The notes beneath the pieces are model-generated. The model ran no database searches. It saw nothing but the letters and a program-made list of their open reading frames with translations, and had not been told where the DNA came from. This document shows, in pieces, positions 34,691 through 46,310 of a DNA stretch of 64,000 nucleotides; position 1 is the stretch's first letter; each line of letters begins with the position of its first letter. This stretch comes from Turritopsis dohrnii. Taxonomy: Eukaryota; Cnidaria; Hydrozoa; Anthoathecata; Oceaniidae. The translations under genes were made by a program, and so were the position numbers. The DNA lies in assembly GCA_027922465.2 (NCBI GenBank), contig BQMF02000366.1:124001-188000 (forward strand), read 5' to 3'.

Positions 34691-36159
34691 TTTGCAAAAT
34701 TGTCCGCCTTCATGATGATAGCGAATTCTTTTACTGCTATTTCTGCATGACGCCTGAAAGATTCACTTAGCTACTAGCTGTTGTTGGACTATGCTTGCAG
34801 AAGACATTTTGCGCTAGCAGAGAACTAATTTCCCCAGCCGAGTGACTGAAAGTGATATTATGCTGTTTGGCGACAGGTAAATCACAACTTCGGGTTGTAT
34901 ATTTTGCCGAATGGTGTTTAGCACAATATCTATTTCATTTCAAATTTCACTGTTGCGCAGCAACAGCTCTGCAACATACAACAAAATAGATCTTTTCTAT
35001 CATCACAACACTTGTCGTACAACACAAACTGTTGCGCAGCATCATCATGTTGTGGCAACAGTTGTAGAACAGTTGCGCGACTGTTCTTCAACCTTTTCAT
35101 TTATCAGAAACCAAGCTTAATTTTTTATGGCAGTTATTCTCAATTGTTAGTTACGTTGGTTGATGACGATCAAAAACATGCTCTCCATTGAGCTATTCTC
35201 TAGTTAAGAGAAACTGGAGTTGAACCAGCAACCTTGTCTTGATCAATCATAATACCGTTTAAGCAGCAATATGTCTTCCCTGATAAACCCCGCCTCTAAT
35301 ATTGGATTTAACAGCCTTATGTTGGATGTTCAACGAAATAGTCACCGATTTAATTTTAAGAAATGCTGCATAAAAGTTAACTGCCTGACAGTGTTAACAG
35401 TGTTAAGGTCTTCAACTCAACGTTCATGCATATAACTTGAGTCCATCATTTAGGGAGTTTAGGCAAAAATGAAGAGAGACATTGACTTGAGACTTTTTTC
35501 ACTTTCTAAATCATGAGATACAATACTAATAACGACTAATGGTTAATACACATCAACGTAGTTTTAAACATAACTAACGAAATATCTCATATATTGAAGT
35601 TATATCCCTAAGTTTTGAGCTTTTACACCACTGATAACAATAATCTCATGATGGAGAAGGCTTCCAATTCTTCCTATGGTAATTATTGAAATCTGCGGGA
35701 CAACAAACTAGGAGAAACTACTAAGCTCATTAACTGGATATGAGTACAAATAGTCTACTTAATTTTCGCATAAACCGATTTCTTATGGAAGTTTCAAATC
35801 TCTCTGACAGCTAGAATGGGGTCTCACGCGCTTAACATATAAAGCGGTGAACTATCGGAAAAACCTAAGGAGCTAGTATACCCTATAATAAATAAAATAC
35901 AACCTTTCTGAAAAATATACTGATAACTGTTACACGTAACTTTAATCTTTGTCGATTCTGCTTTGCTTCATCTAAATATAATCGATCAATTGAAACGAAA
36001 TATGTCAAAAGCCTGAACTTAAATAAAAGTTGATGTTTGTAGTCTAGGTCAGTAATCATTAAGTCGATCTTCAATAGTTTCGATGGAATATAACAGACAA
36101 ATAGCTAGCAACTCCTGTGACATTACTTGTACATGAATGAACACTGGTCAGTCAAAGAT
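34691..36159. other. No gene; CAACAG/GTTGCG-rich patch
   Basis: Between about 34926 and 35090 the words GTTGCGCAGCA and CAACAG recur in both orientations, perhaps a decayed inverted-repeat element. Otherwise no support for any feature. Confidence 0.4.
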
Positions 36160-36250
36160 TTACTGTTTAAATAGTTCTCCCAGTACGTGCGTTTTATGGA
36201 AACATATGTAAATACTATTGAATTTATTGAAGTTATGAAATAGTACTTAC

Positions 36251-36439
36251 TTTTGATCGTTCATATTGGATTCTTGTTCGAATTTGCTGAAACGTATATT
36301 TTTCCAATATATCTTCACCGTCCAAGGCGTCATTAACAGCATCAACGGTGATACCACCGTTAACGATGAGACTATTACATTTTCTGGTGATGATCCTTTC
36401 ATCGTGATCACTGAACAAACGTTTTCGTTTCCTGCAAAA
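36251..36439 (-). CDS. Second Myb/SANT-like domain exon
   Basis: A 63-codon exon beginning FCRKRKRLFSDHDER and ending IQYERSK at a GTAAGT donor. It aligns with the Myb-like domain at the end of the previous exon (tryptophan replaced by Leu-Phe at the start), so the protein ends in two related DNA-binding repeats. A TAA right after the acceptor at 36163 would close the protein. Confidence 0.6.
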
Positions 36440-36531
36440 CTGCAAAAGAGATGCACAATAGATTTATTAATTACTTGATATTTAATGTAATCGAGAAAAC
36501 ATATCTTTATTTGAGTCGACACAATACTTAC

Positions 36532-37885
36532 ATAAGTCTTTTTCGGAGAGGCTCTGATAATTGATCGAACTTTATCAACAATTTGCTTCTCCAATAACTC
36601 ACCAATAGCATTCCAACGGTTTTTTAATTCGCGGACTCGCTCTAAAGCAATCTCACCGTTTTGTATTTCACATGCGAAAATAGAACGTATTTTTTTATCG
36701 TCTTCGTTGGTCCATTTGTACTTCGGAGATAATGGTTGGGATTTTGTCTGACCCTTTTTCTCAGGTGAATCTAGAATATTATAATACTTTCTGACAATGT
36801 TGGCACCAATTCCGGCTGTTTGCTGGCGTTCACGAATGTGGTAGTTTATTTCAGCCGTTTTAAGACTGTCAGCCATGGTATCCGCGACTTCTTGGTGATG
36901 TCCAAGGCCAGCTTCACGGATACCAGTAGTTGTGCTCTTTCTTACAATGTTCAATGATAGGTTTTTTGGAATGTCTCGTCCTTCGAATACGCCGGCTTTC
37001 ATAAATAGTGCATGGATGCGTTTACTCATGTCACCTGATGTTAAATTATTACCGTTCCACGAAACAAAAAAGCTTTCACTGATTGTTCCTGTCTGGGAAC
37101 GGAAATTGGCTTTGTACAACTGGAACCATCGATAGTGTTTCTCAGTTAACGATACCATGGCATGACCTTGAGAGTGAAACGTTTTGTGATGACGAACACG
37201 TATTATAAATTGATTTTCACTTTTGGTAGCTACTTCAAACTCTTTTAAGAGCATATTAGCTGAAACACCTGACCTATGCCCGTGACTGAAATGAAGCAGA
37301 CAGATTAGGTGATCCCTAACTGCACAATATTCGAATTGGGCCAACTGTTTTGACTGTCCACATTCAGCGTCTTTTAAAAGATTTTCAGCGAGTACAGCAT
37401 TTTCTGACTGCATGTACAACTTTACTTGGTCAGGAGTGACTAGCATTTGCTTATCCTCTTCTTGTCTCTCCCAAAAACGCTCTCTAGATAGTTTATTGTA
37501 CGAGGATTTCCATTTTTGATACAGCAATTTGAATTGCAATATGTCATTGAAGTCAACTGATATGTCCACCTTGTCGGTAAATAAGAAATCGCAAAAATCC
37601 ATCAACGAAAACAGGTACTTTTTGATGGAATCGGGAGCGTAACCATTTCCAACCAAATAACCGATATAATTCGTTCGCATCAATTGGCGATTGAACAAAA
37701 CTTTAAAGTTGTCCGCGTGCAAAATAGCCAGAGCCCTTTTGATATCACTGACCACATTTTGCGACGATGTTCGATTCCGATTACCGCCATCAGCGCTTAT
37801 CAAGTACGAAAAAAAAGAATCAAGTGTGGTTTGCACAAATAACGGTAACTGTTTGTTAAGACGGCTGCTTTTTTTGATTTCCAAA
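36532..37885 (-). CDS. Tyrosine-recombinase-like exon plus first Myb/SANT-like domain
   Basis: A 1354-bp exon. After a core-binding-like helical region it shows the Arg box (LLHFSHGHRSGVSANMLLKE), a Lys strand (RVRHHKTFHSQGHAM), a second Arg in NIVRKSTTTG with Asn where His is usual, and MADSLKTAEINYHIR, with the nucleophile Tyr present but Asp where the catalytic His is expected. A Myb/SANT-like domain follows (KYKWTNEDDKKIRSIF ... LEKQIVDKVRSIIR). Several domesticated animal genes derive from Crypton recombinases of this type. Two substituted catalytic positions suggest weak or lost activity. A 72-bp intron lies just upstream. Confidence 0.75.
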
Positions 37886-38571
37886 CTGTACAGAAAGAAT
37901 TTCATTAGCATTTTGTGAAAAGCATGCACAGACACATACTCTGCGAATCGTACTTACTTTTCACTAATCGGGGGTTCAACAGCTTTTTCTTGGAAATGAG
38001 AATCTCGCTCCATATCAACGTATAAATGATTAACACTTTGATTACTAAGGACAAAAAAACTTGATAACTGATGTCATTGAAGAAATCTAGCGAATCTTAA
38101 GATGAAATATTCAAATGCCTTAACCTTTCACCAACTTGAGACTCGGTATCATTTTCATTCTGAAGACCCTCATGTTCCATATTCAAAAACAAATTGTCTT
38201 CATCTATGTTGCTATGAAAATAATGAATGCACTTTTCAGTAGTTAGCAATATCAGTTGTTTAAAATCTCAAAAAAATAACGCCATACATAGCCGAAAACA
38301 CAGAATGTTCTGGATTTACATCGATGTTGCAAGACTTGTCAACAGCACTGGAAGAGAAATTGGATTGTAAAGTGTGAAGGAAATTGTAAAGTTGAGCATT
38401 AAGTGAAGTAACAGCCTTACGTTTTTGATTCAACAGCTTTTGTACTATCAACAGGTAACCAGTTAGTACCCGTTTTTACATTTAAAACACAACTGTAAGA
38501 GAAATCCATAATCATAATGAAATTCCAGGACTAGTTTTAAAACAAACTAAGAACATGCAATTTTCACATAC

Positions 38572-38923
38572 ACATTGCGAGAAGCTGCCTGCAACAATTC
38601 ATAATACTTGTCATCCACGGGAAATTTATGAAATTTTCTAAGGTGTTCACCAAGCTGCATGACTGAACGTGTACAACCTGTGACCGGGCAAGTACGTTTG
38701 CGGTTTGCGGTTTTTCCACTTTCGCTTCGGTGATGGTGTTTTTGCCATGCCAAACAGTTTCGTTCGCGATACTTTCATTGGAGATTTGTGTTCGCGAAAT
38801 GTGTAAGGCTTTCTTAATTCTTTATTTTTCATCTCAGCATATTGGCTTGATGTTTTATGCACTGTCATCAAATGTGTCTTAAGATTTGCTTTCGGTTGTC
38901 TGCAGAGTGGGCAGACTTTAGGT
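38572..38923 (-). pseudogene. Exon with two C2H2 fingers, split by a 7-bp duplication
   Basis: The first finger reads PKVCPLCRQPKANLKTHLM plus TVH; the second reads CPVTGCTRSVMQLGEHLRKF plus H. Between them the DNA has AAACCGC twice in tandem (near 38705). Counting only one copy brings both fingers into one frame; as it stands the frame is shifted. The exon ends in phase with the next through AAT-GT at 38572. Confidence 0.7.
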
Positions 38924-40518
38924 CTAAGATTTAAGAAGAAGTCTTTTTATGGTAAGTGCTACTCTTTTTAAAAATCACAAATGGTTACACTCACTGTCGT
39001 GCATACTTGACCTTTGATGAGGGTCTAATTTACTCCCCTAAAAAAAAGTGATACGATCAAGACAATTAACCAGACTATGCCAATTATCATCGCCCTGTAA
39101 TGAAAGTTTGAACATTCCAACTAACTGATCAACGTTTTCTTCATTGGAACTATCGACTTTTCTTTCATTATCATAGTTTTGGATGCATGCACTACTAAAA
39201 GAGAAAAAATAGAGAAAAATAAATGTTCTCATAACAAGAATATTTATGATACGACTTCACTACTCAGAGTTCCACTAGAATTGTTACAAGTCGTTCCCAG
39301 GTCACAAACGGTTCCTGATATAATGTCGCAAATCGTTCCTAAATTGTTGAGAATATCATTGTGAAAAAGGCATTTGTTAGAATTTTTGATTTTAGATGCT
39401 AACATTACTAAAATTAAGAAAAAAGTATCAACGCACACAGTGCCTTATATGCCACAATTTCATTGAGAATCGCAAATAAGTTCGAATGAAGTGATTACTA
39501 GTACTAATAGTGCAAGAAATCACATATTTGGGATTTGTTATTCAACTAATTGTAACAACCAGTGTTACAATAACCAGAAGCAATTTCAGCAATCTTTCTT
39601 GCTGATAAAGGGAACATGCAAGATGGAATATAGTGCAAATCGTTCCGAGCATGAGACTTTTAGTTTCCAACGATTAATCAATGCAGGGACTTATTTAAAG
39701 AGCACATACGTTTCTGTCAAACTTTCTGCGAAAATTTCATTAGGATAAATGGCAGTGAAAAGCGTTTCTTGAGTCGAGTTTTCATTGATACTAACATTTC
39801 TATAGAAAGGGACATGAATGGTTAATATCAAAGCTATCAAAGAAGGAAAGAAAAAGTCAATGAATAGACTAATGAACAATAGTATTGAGTTACCAAACTT
39901 CAGCTTACACACAAAAATAATCATACCGTTCATGCTCTGTTGTCTGAATTGCCGGAATACAATTGAAATCTATGTTTCTTCTGGATATTGATGTACTAAA
40001 AATAAAGAAAACGTGTCAAGTCAATGAAACTACAATAAAAGTTGGTGACTTTTCATTAAAAGTGATTTGTTCAATTGATAGAAAACAGTTACGGTTTCAA
40101 TTACATCATTTCAGTCTTTTCAAACACATCATCAAGAACTTCTAACACTTCACCACTGATGTTTTCACTATTGACATTAAAAACACATTACATAGTAAAA
40201 ATAATCATTGATTAGAAAACATTTGGATACAACAGGGGTAAAGTATGAACTAACTACTTTTCATCTAATACAACTTCGGGACAGTCGTCAAACAGAATTG
40301 GACTTCCTGGGCAACCAGTGGTAACGTCAGTCTGAAACGACCATCCAAAATATAAATCATACAAAAACATTGACTAAACAGTGCTTGTAAGATGCAATGA
40401 TTTTGTTGAATACGATACCTGTGGTGGTATTGTCCCTTCAGATGCACTAAAAAATAAAATTATTTTGAGAATAGAAATTACTTCAAAAAGTAACAAACTA
40501 AAATATGAAAGTGCTTAC

Positions 40519-40835
40519 CATTGGTCATACAATTCCTTAGCAAATGTCTCAAATGATCTTATATCCAAATCATCAATCCTTGTAAACTTCTCCTTGCAAA
40601 CTTGGTGCATGGGAGTTTCTAAATGCTAAAAGAAACAAGAAACATATTCAAGAATTAAATCAGACTCCATAAAGAAATATGTTTTACCTAAAGTTAATAA
40701 ATTAACAGCAATTCTTTGTGAAGTCACTCCCAATTCAAGCTTCAGTAAAAATAATTCACCTGCAACAGATCTGTAAACGACATCTTACAGTTTTCACAAT
40801 AACCTTTCTGACTGTCACTGGATTGTTTGTTTAGC
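40519..40835 (-). CDS. DBF4-type zinc-finger exons of the SET/recombinase gene
   Basis: Two exons (40760-40835 and 40519-40625) join in frame to give KGYCENCKMSFTDLLQ followed by HLETPMHQ, then an acidic helix-like FTRIDDLDIRSFETFA. The C-x2-C...H-x5-H spacing after GYCE is the DBF4-type zinc finger, known from DBF4/Dbf4-like proteins and some transposon-related proteins. Neighbouring exons up to 39710 are acidic and low in conserved motifs, and act as a linker. Confidence 0.65.
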
Positions 40836-42283
40836 CTAAAGAACATCAAACGACCAAATTGTACTAAAATGTTCGCAAAATATGTCTACACTAGGACATT
40901 AACAATTTTAAGTTCCATCAATGTTTGAGGTGAGAACTTGATCTTGTTTAGATGTTTTGGTGGTTATTTATTGAGTTGAAACTGGAAATCTCAACTTGGT
41001 AATAGTGTCCATTTAGTAGTTTTGAGTGGATTTACATTACTGACTTATCTCAATTTTCATGGTTTTGTAATCGTTTTGCTTCCCCATGCATCAGTAATTA
41101 AGTTTTGAAAGATTTTGGTATTCAATCATAATAAATGACTGGTAATGATCAACAACTATTTTCATATTATGAATGTTTCCTGTAATATTCCAACCCAGTG
41201 ACTTTTCTCTCAGTAGTAGACCAACAATGTTAGTATGTTAGTATGTTAGCATTTTGATTACTATGAATAAGAAATCAGAACATGGAAAGTGGATTCATCA
41301 GGTGTTAGGTGAAGGTATGGAGAGGTATGAAAAATATATCACACAAGTATACACAAGAGATATGAAGCATACCTCTGATATGGCTGTGGGAACTGACCCC
41401 ATGGAGACGAATACTTTATGTTTTCTGAAATTAATGGTTTCAATTCTCTGTAAAAATGAACAATACCACAGTTAATTATCAATAGGAGGCATATGCAACA
41501 AAACACAAATAATCTTACTCCACTTCATCCATAACTTTGATAAAGGGTTCTTTAAGCAGTGTAACTAAATAGTTATAACTTTAGTTAGTGTCATTTAACA
41601 TCAAAATTTTCATAGCAAAATGAAACATAACAAATACCTTCACAGTAGGGAACTGTTCGCAACTTTGTTGATGCCTAAATATAAGATATTGGTTAGTTAA
41701 ATAAGTAACCAAAATGTTTGGTAGTTATAACACACTTATAAAACATATTAACCTGTTGTTTTGCGGTGTCAACATTATTTTTCAATGGCTGTTCTTCAGC
41801 TGCTATCGTCTTTGACTGAAAAATTTGAGACTAGTATTTGAGTATAGGAAAGTATAATAAGCTTGCAAGAACCAACCAGTAAGTCAAGATGACCTTTATT
41901 ATTGGGTGAGGGTATGGGGGTTGGCCATCAAAAATAACTGGAGGCTTCCTTAAGTTGGGGAGATGAGAAACAACTTGGGGGTTAAAGTTGTTAGAAAAGG
42001 GACCATGCAAAGTAACCAAACCTGACCTGTGTTATGAATTAATTAAATTTTATTTTAAAATACTCAGTTAATATGAAAGCCATAGCTACTTCCTTTTATG
42101 ATAAGAGGCAGAGTTTATGATCAGTGTATAAATTATGTTCTGTTTACCATTTCTTTTTCGGATGATGGTTCACAACCTTTTATCTCCTTTAAACAGCAAC
42201 GCTTCAAAAAATCCTCCTATAAAGAGAAAGAGATCAAAAGTCACTTTTATTGTTACATTTGATCACTCATTAAAAGTACCTAC

Positions 42284-43114
42284 CTTTTCTCTCCAGCAAC
42301 GATTTCTATCATCATGATAGTCATATCGGAGTTCTTCACCCTCTACTATTGCTCTTTTAGAGATCAGGACAAGATGTGGATCCCCATTAACAATAAGCTT
42401 TTTCATTTTGCAATTAGCAAATCTATCTCCCTAGCGTTGATGATAGTGTTGCATCAATGCTAAAATATTAAGATATGATACAATACCATGAGAGTGATTA
42501 GAATGTTATTACAGGAATGGTTTCACCTTTTTATTAGTTCCAAATAAATCATTTTTTAAAATCCATTGCCAAACACTTAACGACCAATTAACACTTAAAG
42601 AACAATGCAGATATCATACCACATTTTTCTTCCATTATGGGAAAACTCATACATGTAACATCCAAGTCTTCTCTGTTCATACATACTGCTCCGAAGAACA
42701 GATTCTTTTCTCGTAATCAAAATGCCCTTGTACGTAAGTATATATTCATTCTGGGCTATATTTTCTTTGGTAAAAACACCAAAACCTAAAAGCAAGAAGA
42801 ACTGATTACTTTAGTTTCATTTTAGTGAATTTTTCCATTTTATGACAACTAACAGACTTAATAAACAATGATCATAGAGAAGGTACCTATATCTTTTGAG
42901 ATATATTTCTTTACCAACCGCTGTGGATCAACAGCAATTAAAGACAATAAAATGTCCTTGGAAGATCTTTTTACACCCTGAATAAATGGCATAGTTATTA
43001 AACAGCAAATGATTACACATTTATGTCAAAATTAAATTTTAACAATACTGCAATAACCTTAGTGCTTAATACTTGATAAGCCACACTTACTCGTTTGGGG
43101 TACGTTTTTTCCAT
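42284..43114 (-). pseudogene. SET-domain exons (KMT5A-like)
   Basis: Exons 1-4 of the gene. The protein starts MEKTYPKR and reads GFGVFTKENIAQNEYIL, GCYMYEFSHNGRKM, CIDAT, then DPHLVLISKRAIVEGEELRY and DY. These match the order of KMT5A/SETD8: the G-x-G-V strand, GCYMY, C-V/I-DAT and GEEL-YDY. The INHS block, which binds the methyl donor and shapes the pseudoknot, is absent. After TLGR the frame hits a stop and resumes at FANCKMKK, as if about 14 bases were lost at about 42430. KMT5A mono-methylates histone H4 K20; this copy is unlikely to be catalytic. Confidence 0.75.
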
Positions 43115-44930
43115 TATTGACTGAAACAAATAAAATAACATTGTTGGAAAGATTCCAATATTGTTTGATATAAATTACAAAAGCTCAATTTTAGGAAAAC
43201 ATTATTCATGAAAAAGAAAACAAACTAAAAGGCCACCTACAAATCCTGCGCACTGTAACAATAACTCAAATCTTCACTTTTTCTACTGTATTCTGTTTCT
43301 AATTCTGCAGACTGGAATTATTAAAGCAGTTTAAAAACAACTTTTCACAGGAAACATTTGTTTATTAGGAATGATAAGTATATATATACTATCATTTCAT
43401 TGATACATGAAAGAAAAGAAAACTTGATGCAGCAGAAACTCAAATAGATTAAAAAAAATAATTATTTCCCTCCTCACTGAGTAGATTTACAGATCTGAGA
43501 ATAGATTATCAAGAACTGGAGATAACAAAATTAAGACTATGAACTGATAAACAGGGTAAAGAAGCTATACAAAAACCACATGATGCAGGAATGGTTCTTT
43601 CTAATGTGCAATTCCGTTTTAAAAAGAAAACTTCTGTGTTCATGATTTTACTAAATCATGCACTGTCACATCTCATCTCTGAGTATATGAGAATTATATT
43701 CCAAATTCTTTTTTTCAAATCTTTATTTATCAGGAGTGTCACTGTTTATGTAAGCTGACTGTGCTCCCAATTTTCATCAATAAAGTTCTTCTTCCACCAT
43801 TTTACTACTATTCACTTCACAATATCTGTTGTGTATAACAAAAACAACTAAACTGTAGAGTCAAAAGCAGCTTTAATCTAGAAAAAAATCACAAAAACAT
43901 TGTAAAGGAAATATGTAATTTGATTTTTACTTGTCATTCAAAGCTTCAAAGCTCAAGTGAGAAAGTTACAGAGTAGTTTAAAGATTATGCATAATAAAAA
44001 CTTGAATAAAAAATTCATACTTGCACTATGCCATACATCCAATTTCACAATAAATGCAAGGAAAAAAAGAAATATATGTTACTGAAAATACATAAGAAAA
44101 AATCACTATTGAAAAACATCATAACCCTCAAGGTTAAAAAGGCCTACATAGAACATAATGACTTAAGAGTTTTATGCCATCATAATTTGATTTTTCAAAA
44201 CACCTGTTAGAGTTAAAAATAGAAAGACATAAAAATATTAATTTCAAGCCAAAAAATAGCAATTATACATGACCTGGAGTGTCATGATTATGTGCAATAT
44301 GTAAACAGGCCAAAATCAACCAAGATTTTCAATGCCTCTGATCTTTCTCTGAATCTAGAAAAGAAAGTTTTAAAATGAGTTATATTCACAAAAGCTTTAG
44401 CAAATGAGTAATCACAAGGCTAACAAGATTCAATGTACAAAATTCAATGTAAAATAAAGAAAGTACTGTTATTCCTATCTTTTCAATTCTTATAAATTTC
44501 ACATGTTTCATCCTTATTTCATTATACAAATTTTTTCCACTTATTCCTTATCTATTTCGAGCTTTCAACAGGTAGGGTATCTCAAAAGAGTAATGAATTT
44601 CAGTTTAGGGTTTAGCGTCACAGATTCTCAAATTTTCTTCAGGTGACTTTAGCCAAGTATAGACTGCTTTTAACAGCCATAAATAATTTAAAATGAGTAA
44701 GTACTGTCATTGCAAATCTATTGTCAATTCAATTTGGAATTGTCATTATGCTGCACACATGCAGTTTGTAAACTGGTAAAGGTGTCTGGAGAGTTCAGTA
44801 ACCATCTGAAGATAATAGATGAATAATTTATTTGAAATTCTATACAATATAAGGTTTTCAATAGCTTTCACTTTGTCAGACTTTTCAATCAGCAAGACAT
44901 TCTGAGGTGTGCATTCCAAATGTAGCTCAT
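43115..44930. other. No gene recognised
   Basis: Contains the presumed 5' flank of the SET/recombinase gene; TCAATAATGG precedes the proposed start. No upstream coding exon, TATA box or repeat can be supported. Confidence 0.45.
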
Positions 44931-44939
44931 TTTATCCAG

Positions 44940-46060
44940 CTTCAGTTTCGTGCATCAAGTGGTCAAGATGTACATGTTCTTCTTTATCAGCAATTCTTTT
45001 CACAACCCATGATTGAGTAAATGTTTGTTTTTCTTGATGATCTTGAAGAATGAAATCAAGCACTGCCAGTAGGTTCATGGGACCAATCCAAGAGTTGAAA
45101 ATCCCATTTTGGGCAATACTATGTTAAAAGAACGGAAAACCATCAGACTCCCAGGATGGCAAAACTTTATAAGGTGGATGAAACCGGACGATTCTTTTGT
45201 TATGAAAAAGAGTTTCCAGAGAAGAAAATGCAGCTTTCCCTATTTTTGACCACTTTCTTTCACAAGCAGGGGATGTTCACATGGCAAAAATTAGAAGCGA
45301 AACACATATTTTTTAGTCCTTCAATAACTGCTCATTGCCATTAGACGATATGCAACATCGCAATGTAGTGTATCTAGGTCTAACCAAGCTACCACGAGGG
45401 GATTTTTGGAGTGCTTGATTGTGAATTACAGTAGACTTTGTAATATAGATATAATATGTAATATTGAAGTTGAGTTTCATGTTGCTACAATCTTTCAATC
45501 ACTGTCACTTCTTGAAAATCTGGTGAATGAAAAGATGAATGCATCTTTCTACTGAGTAATCATCCATAACTTTAATGCTAATAGCTTAAGTAGAACAACA
45601 ACAGAAATTGCCATCAAAATTGTCACAGTCTTATATTTGTGGATCCATGAATATGCTGAGTATTGACCTAAATAATCAACTTGACATAAAATATAGAATG
45701 CAGGGGCTATAGTAAGGTTGTAGCTAGGCCCATTGTTGCTTCAACAGTCTTTCTTTTATCAAATAACAGCATCCTATGACAACTCCTGTGGATTGACTTC
45801 ATATAATAGTGAATGTCCCTCTATGTAAACTTTCTTCATGATGAATTGCGGGTTGTTTCATGCTAGAATGCTTACGCTTTGGATCATTCTATTGAAAGTC
45901 CAAAGCAATGCTTTATGCAACGGGAGAATCTTTATCCAGGATAGGTACACAAAATGTATGTAAAGCCAGGTCTTTAATTGAATGTGAATCATCCTACGAT
46001 TTTAACTACATCTTCTGGGAGAATTCCTCCTGCATATACATATCATCAGATCATCTTTAT
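44940..46060 (-). pseudogene. Probable BEL/Pao-type retrotransposon relic
   Basis: Minus-strand fragments in several frames recall the integrase and neighbouring parts of BEL/Pao polyproteins: LALHTFCVPILDKDSPVA, then a KHSSMKQPA-type block, YSAYSWIHKYKTVT, KVMDDYS and KDCSNMKLNF. The last segment (SWIGPMNLLAVLDFILQD) fits a 3' pol region. Stops and frame changes are frequent and no LTR is visible. The match is from memory of the family and is only moderate. Confidence 0.35.
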
Positions 46061-46208
46061 GCATGGGGAACTTCTTAAATTTATTTAGTGGGATGAATTA
46101 TAGATTTCTGGAGTTCCTTTCTTACAGAAATATTCCTCAGAGATCTTATATTCAGTCAGTTGATTTGATGCTTGAGTATTTTATTGTAGGTCAGTACGCA
46201 TGATTTGT

Positions 46209-46310
46209 ATATATATGTATTTACGTATTCATACATACTTTTTTATAAAAAAGTTAAAATGTTTATATATACTGTATATGTATGTATATATATATATATA
46301 TATTATATAT
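46209..46310. repeat. TATATG/TA microsatellite
   Basis: Runs of TATATATG, TATGTATG and a pure TA block lie in about 100 bp. No other feature. Confidence 0.7.

Larger units (their letters stand above)
36160..43114 (-). pseudogene. Spliced gene: SET, DBF4 zinc finger, C2H2 fingers, tyrosine recombinase, Myb domains
   Basis: From an ATG at 43114 I place exons at 43091, 42887-42977, 42620-42785, 42284-42459, 42148-42216, 41753-41815, 41638-41674, 41519-41564, 40760-40835, 40519-40625, 40419-40446, 40258-40331, 40105-40167, 39927-39995 and 39710-39799. Then come a poorly resolved part (39.0-39.7 kb) and 38572-38923, 38421-38444, 38288-38347, 38125-38211, 37958-38044, 36532-37885, 36251-36439, with a likely stop at 36160. 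Nearly all have GT-AG borders and matching phases, strong evidence for one gene. Breaks: a gap in SET at about 42430 and a 7-bp duplication near 38705, so this copy is probably inactive. It could be a transposon-derived gene or a spliced mobile element. Confidence 0.75.

Noticed and set aside
37950..37960. In-frame TAA just upstream of the recombinase exon as a premature stop
   Set aside because: It belongs to a GTAAGT donor. With the 72-bp intron 37886-37957 removed the frame is continuous.
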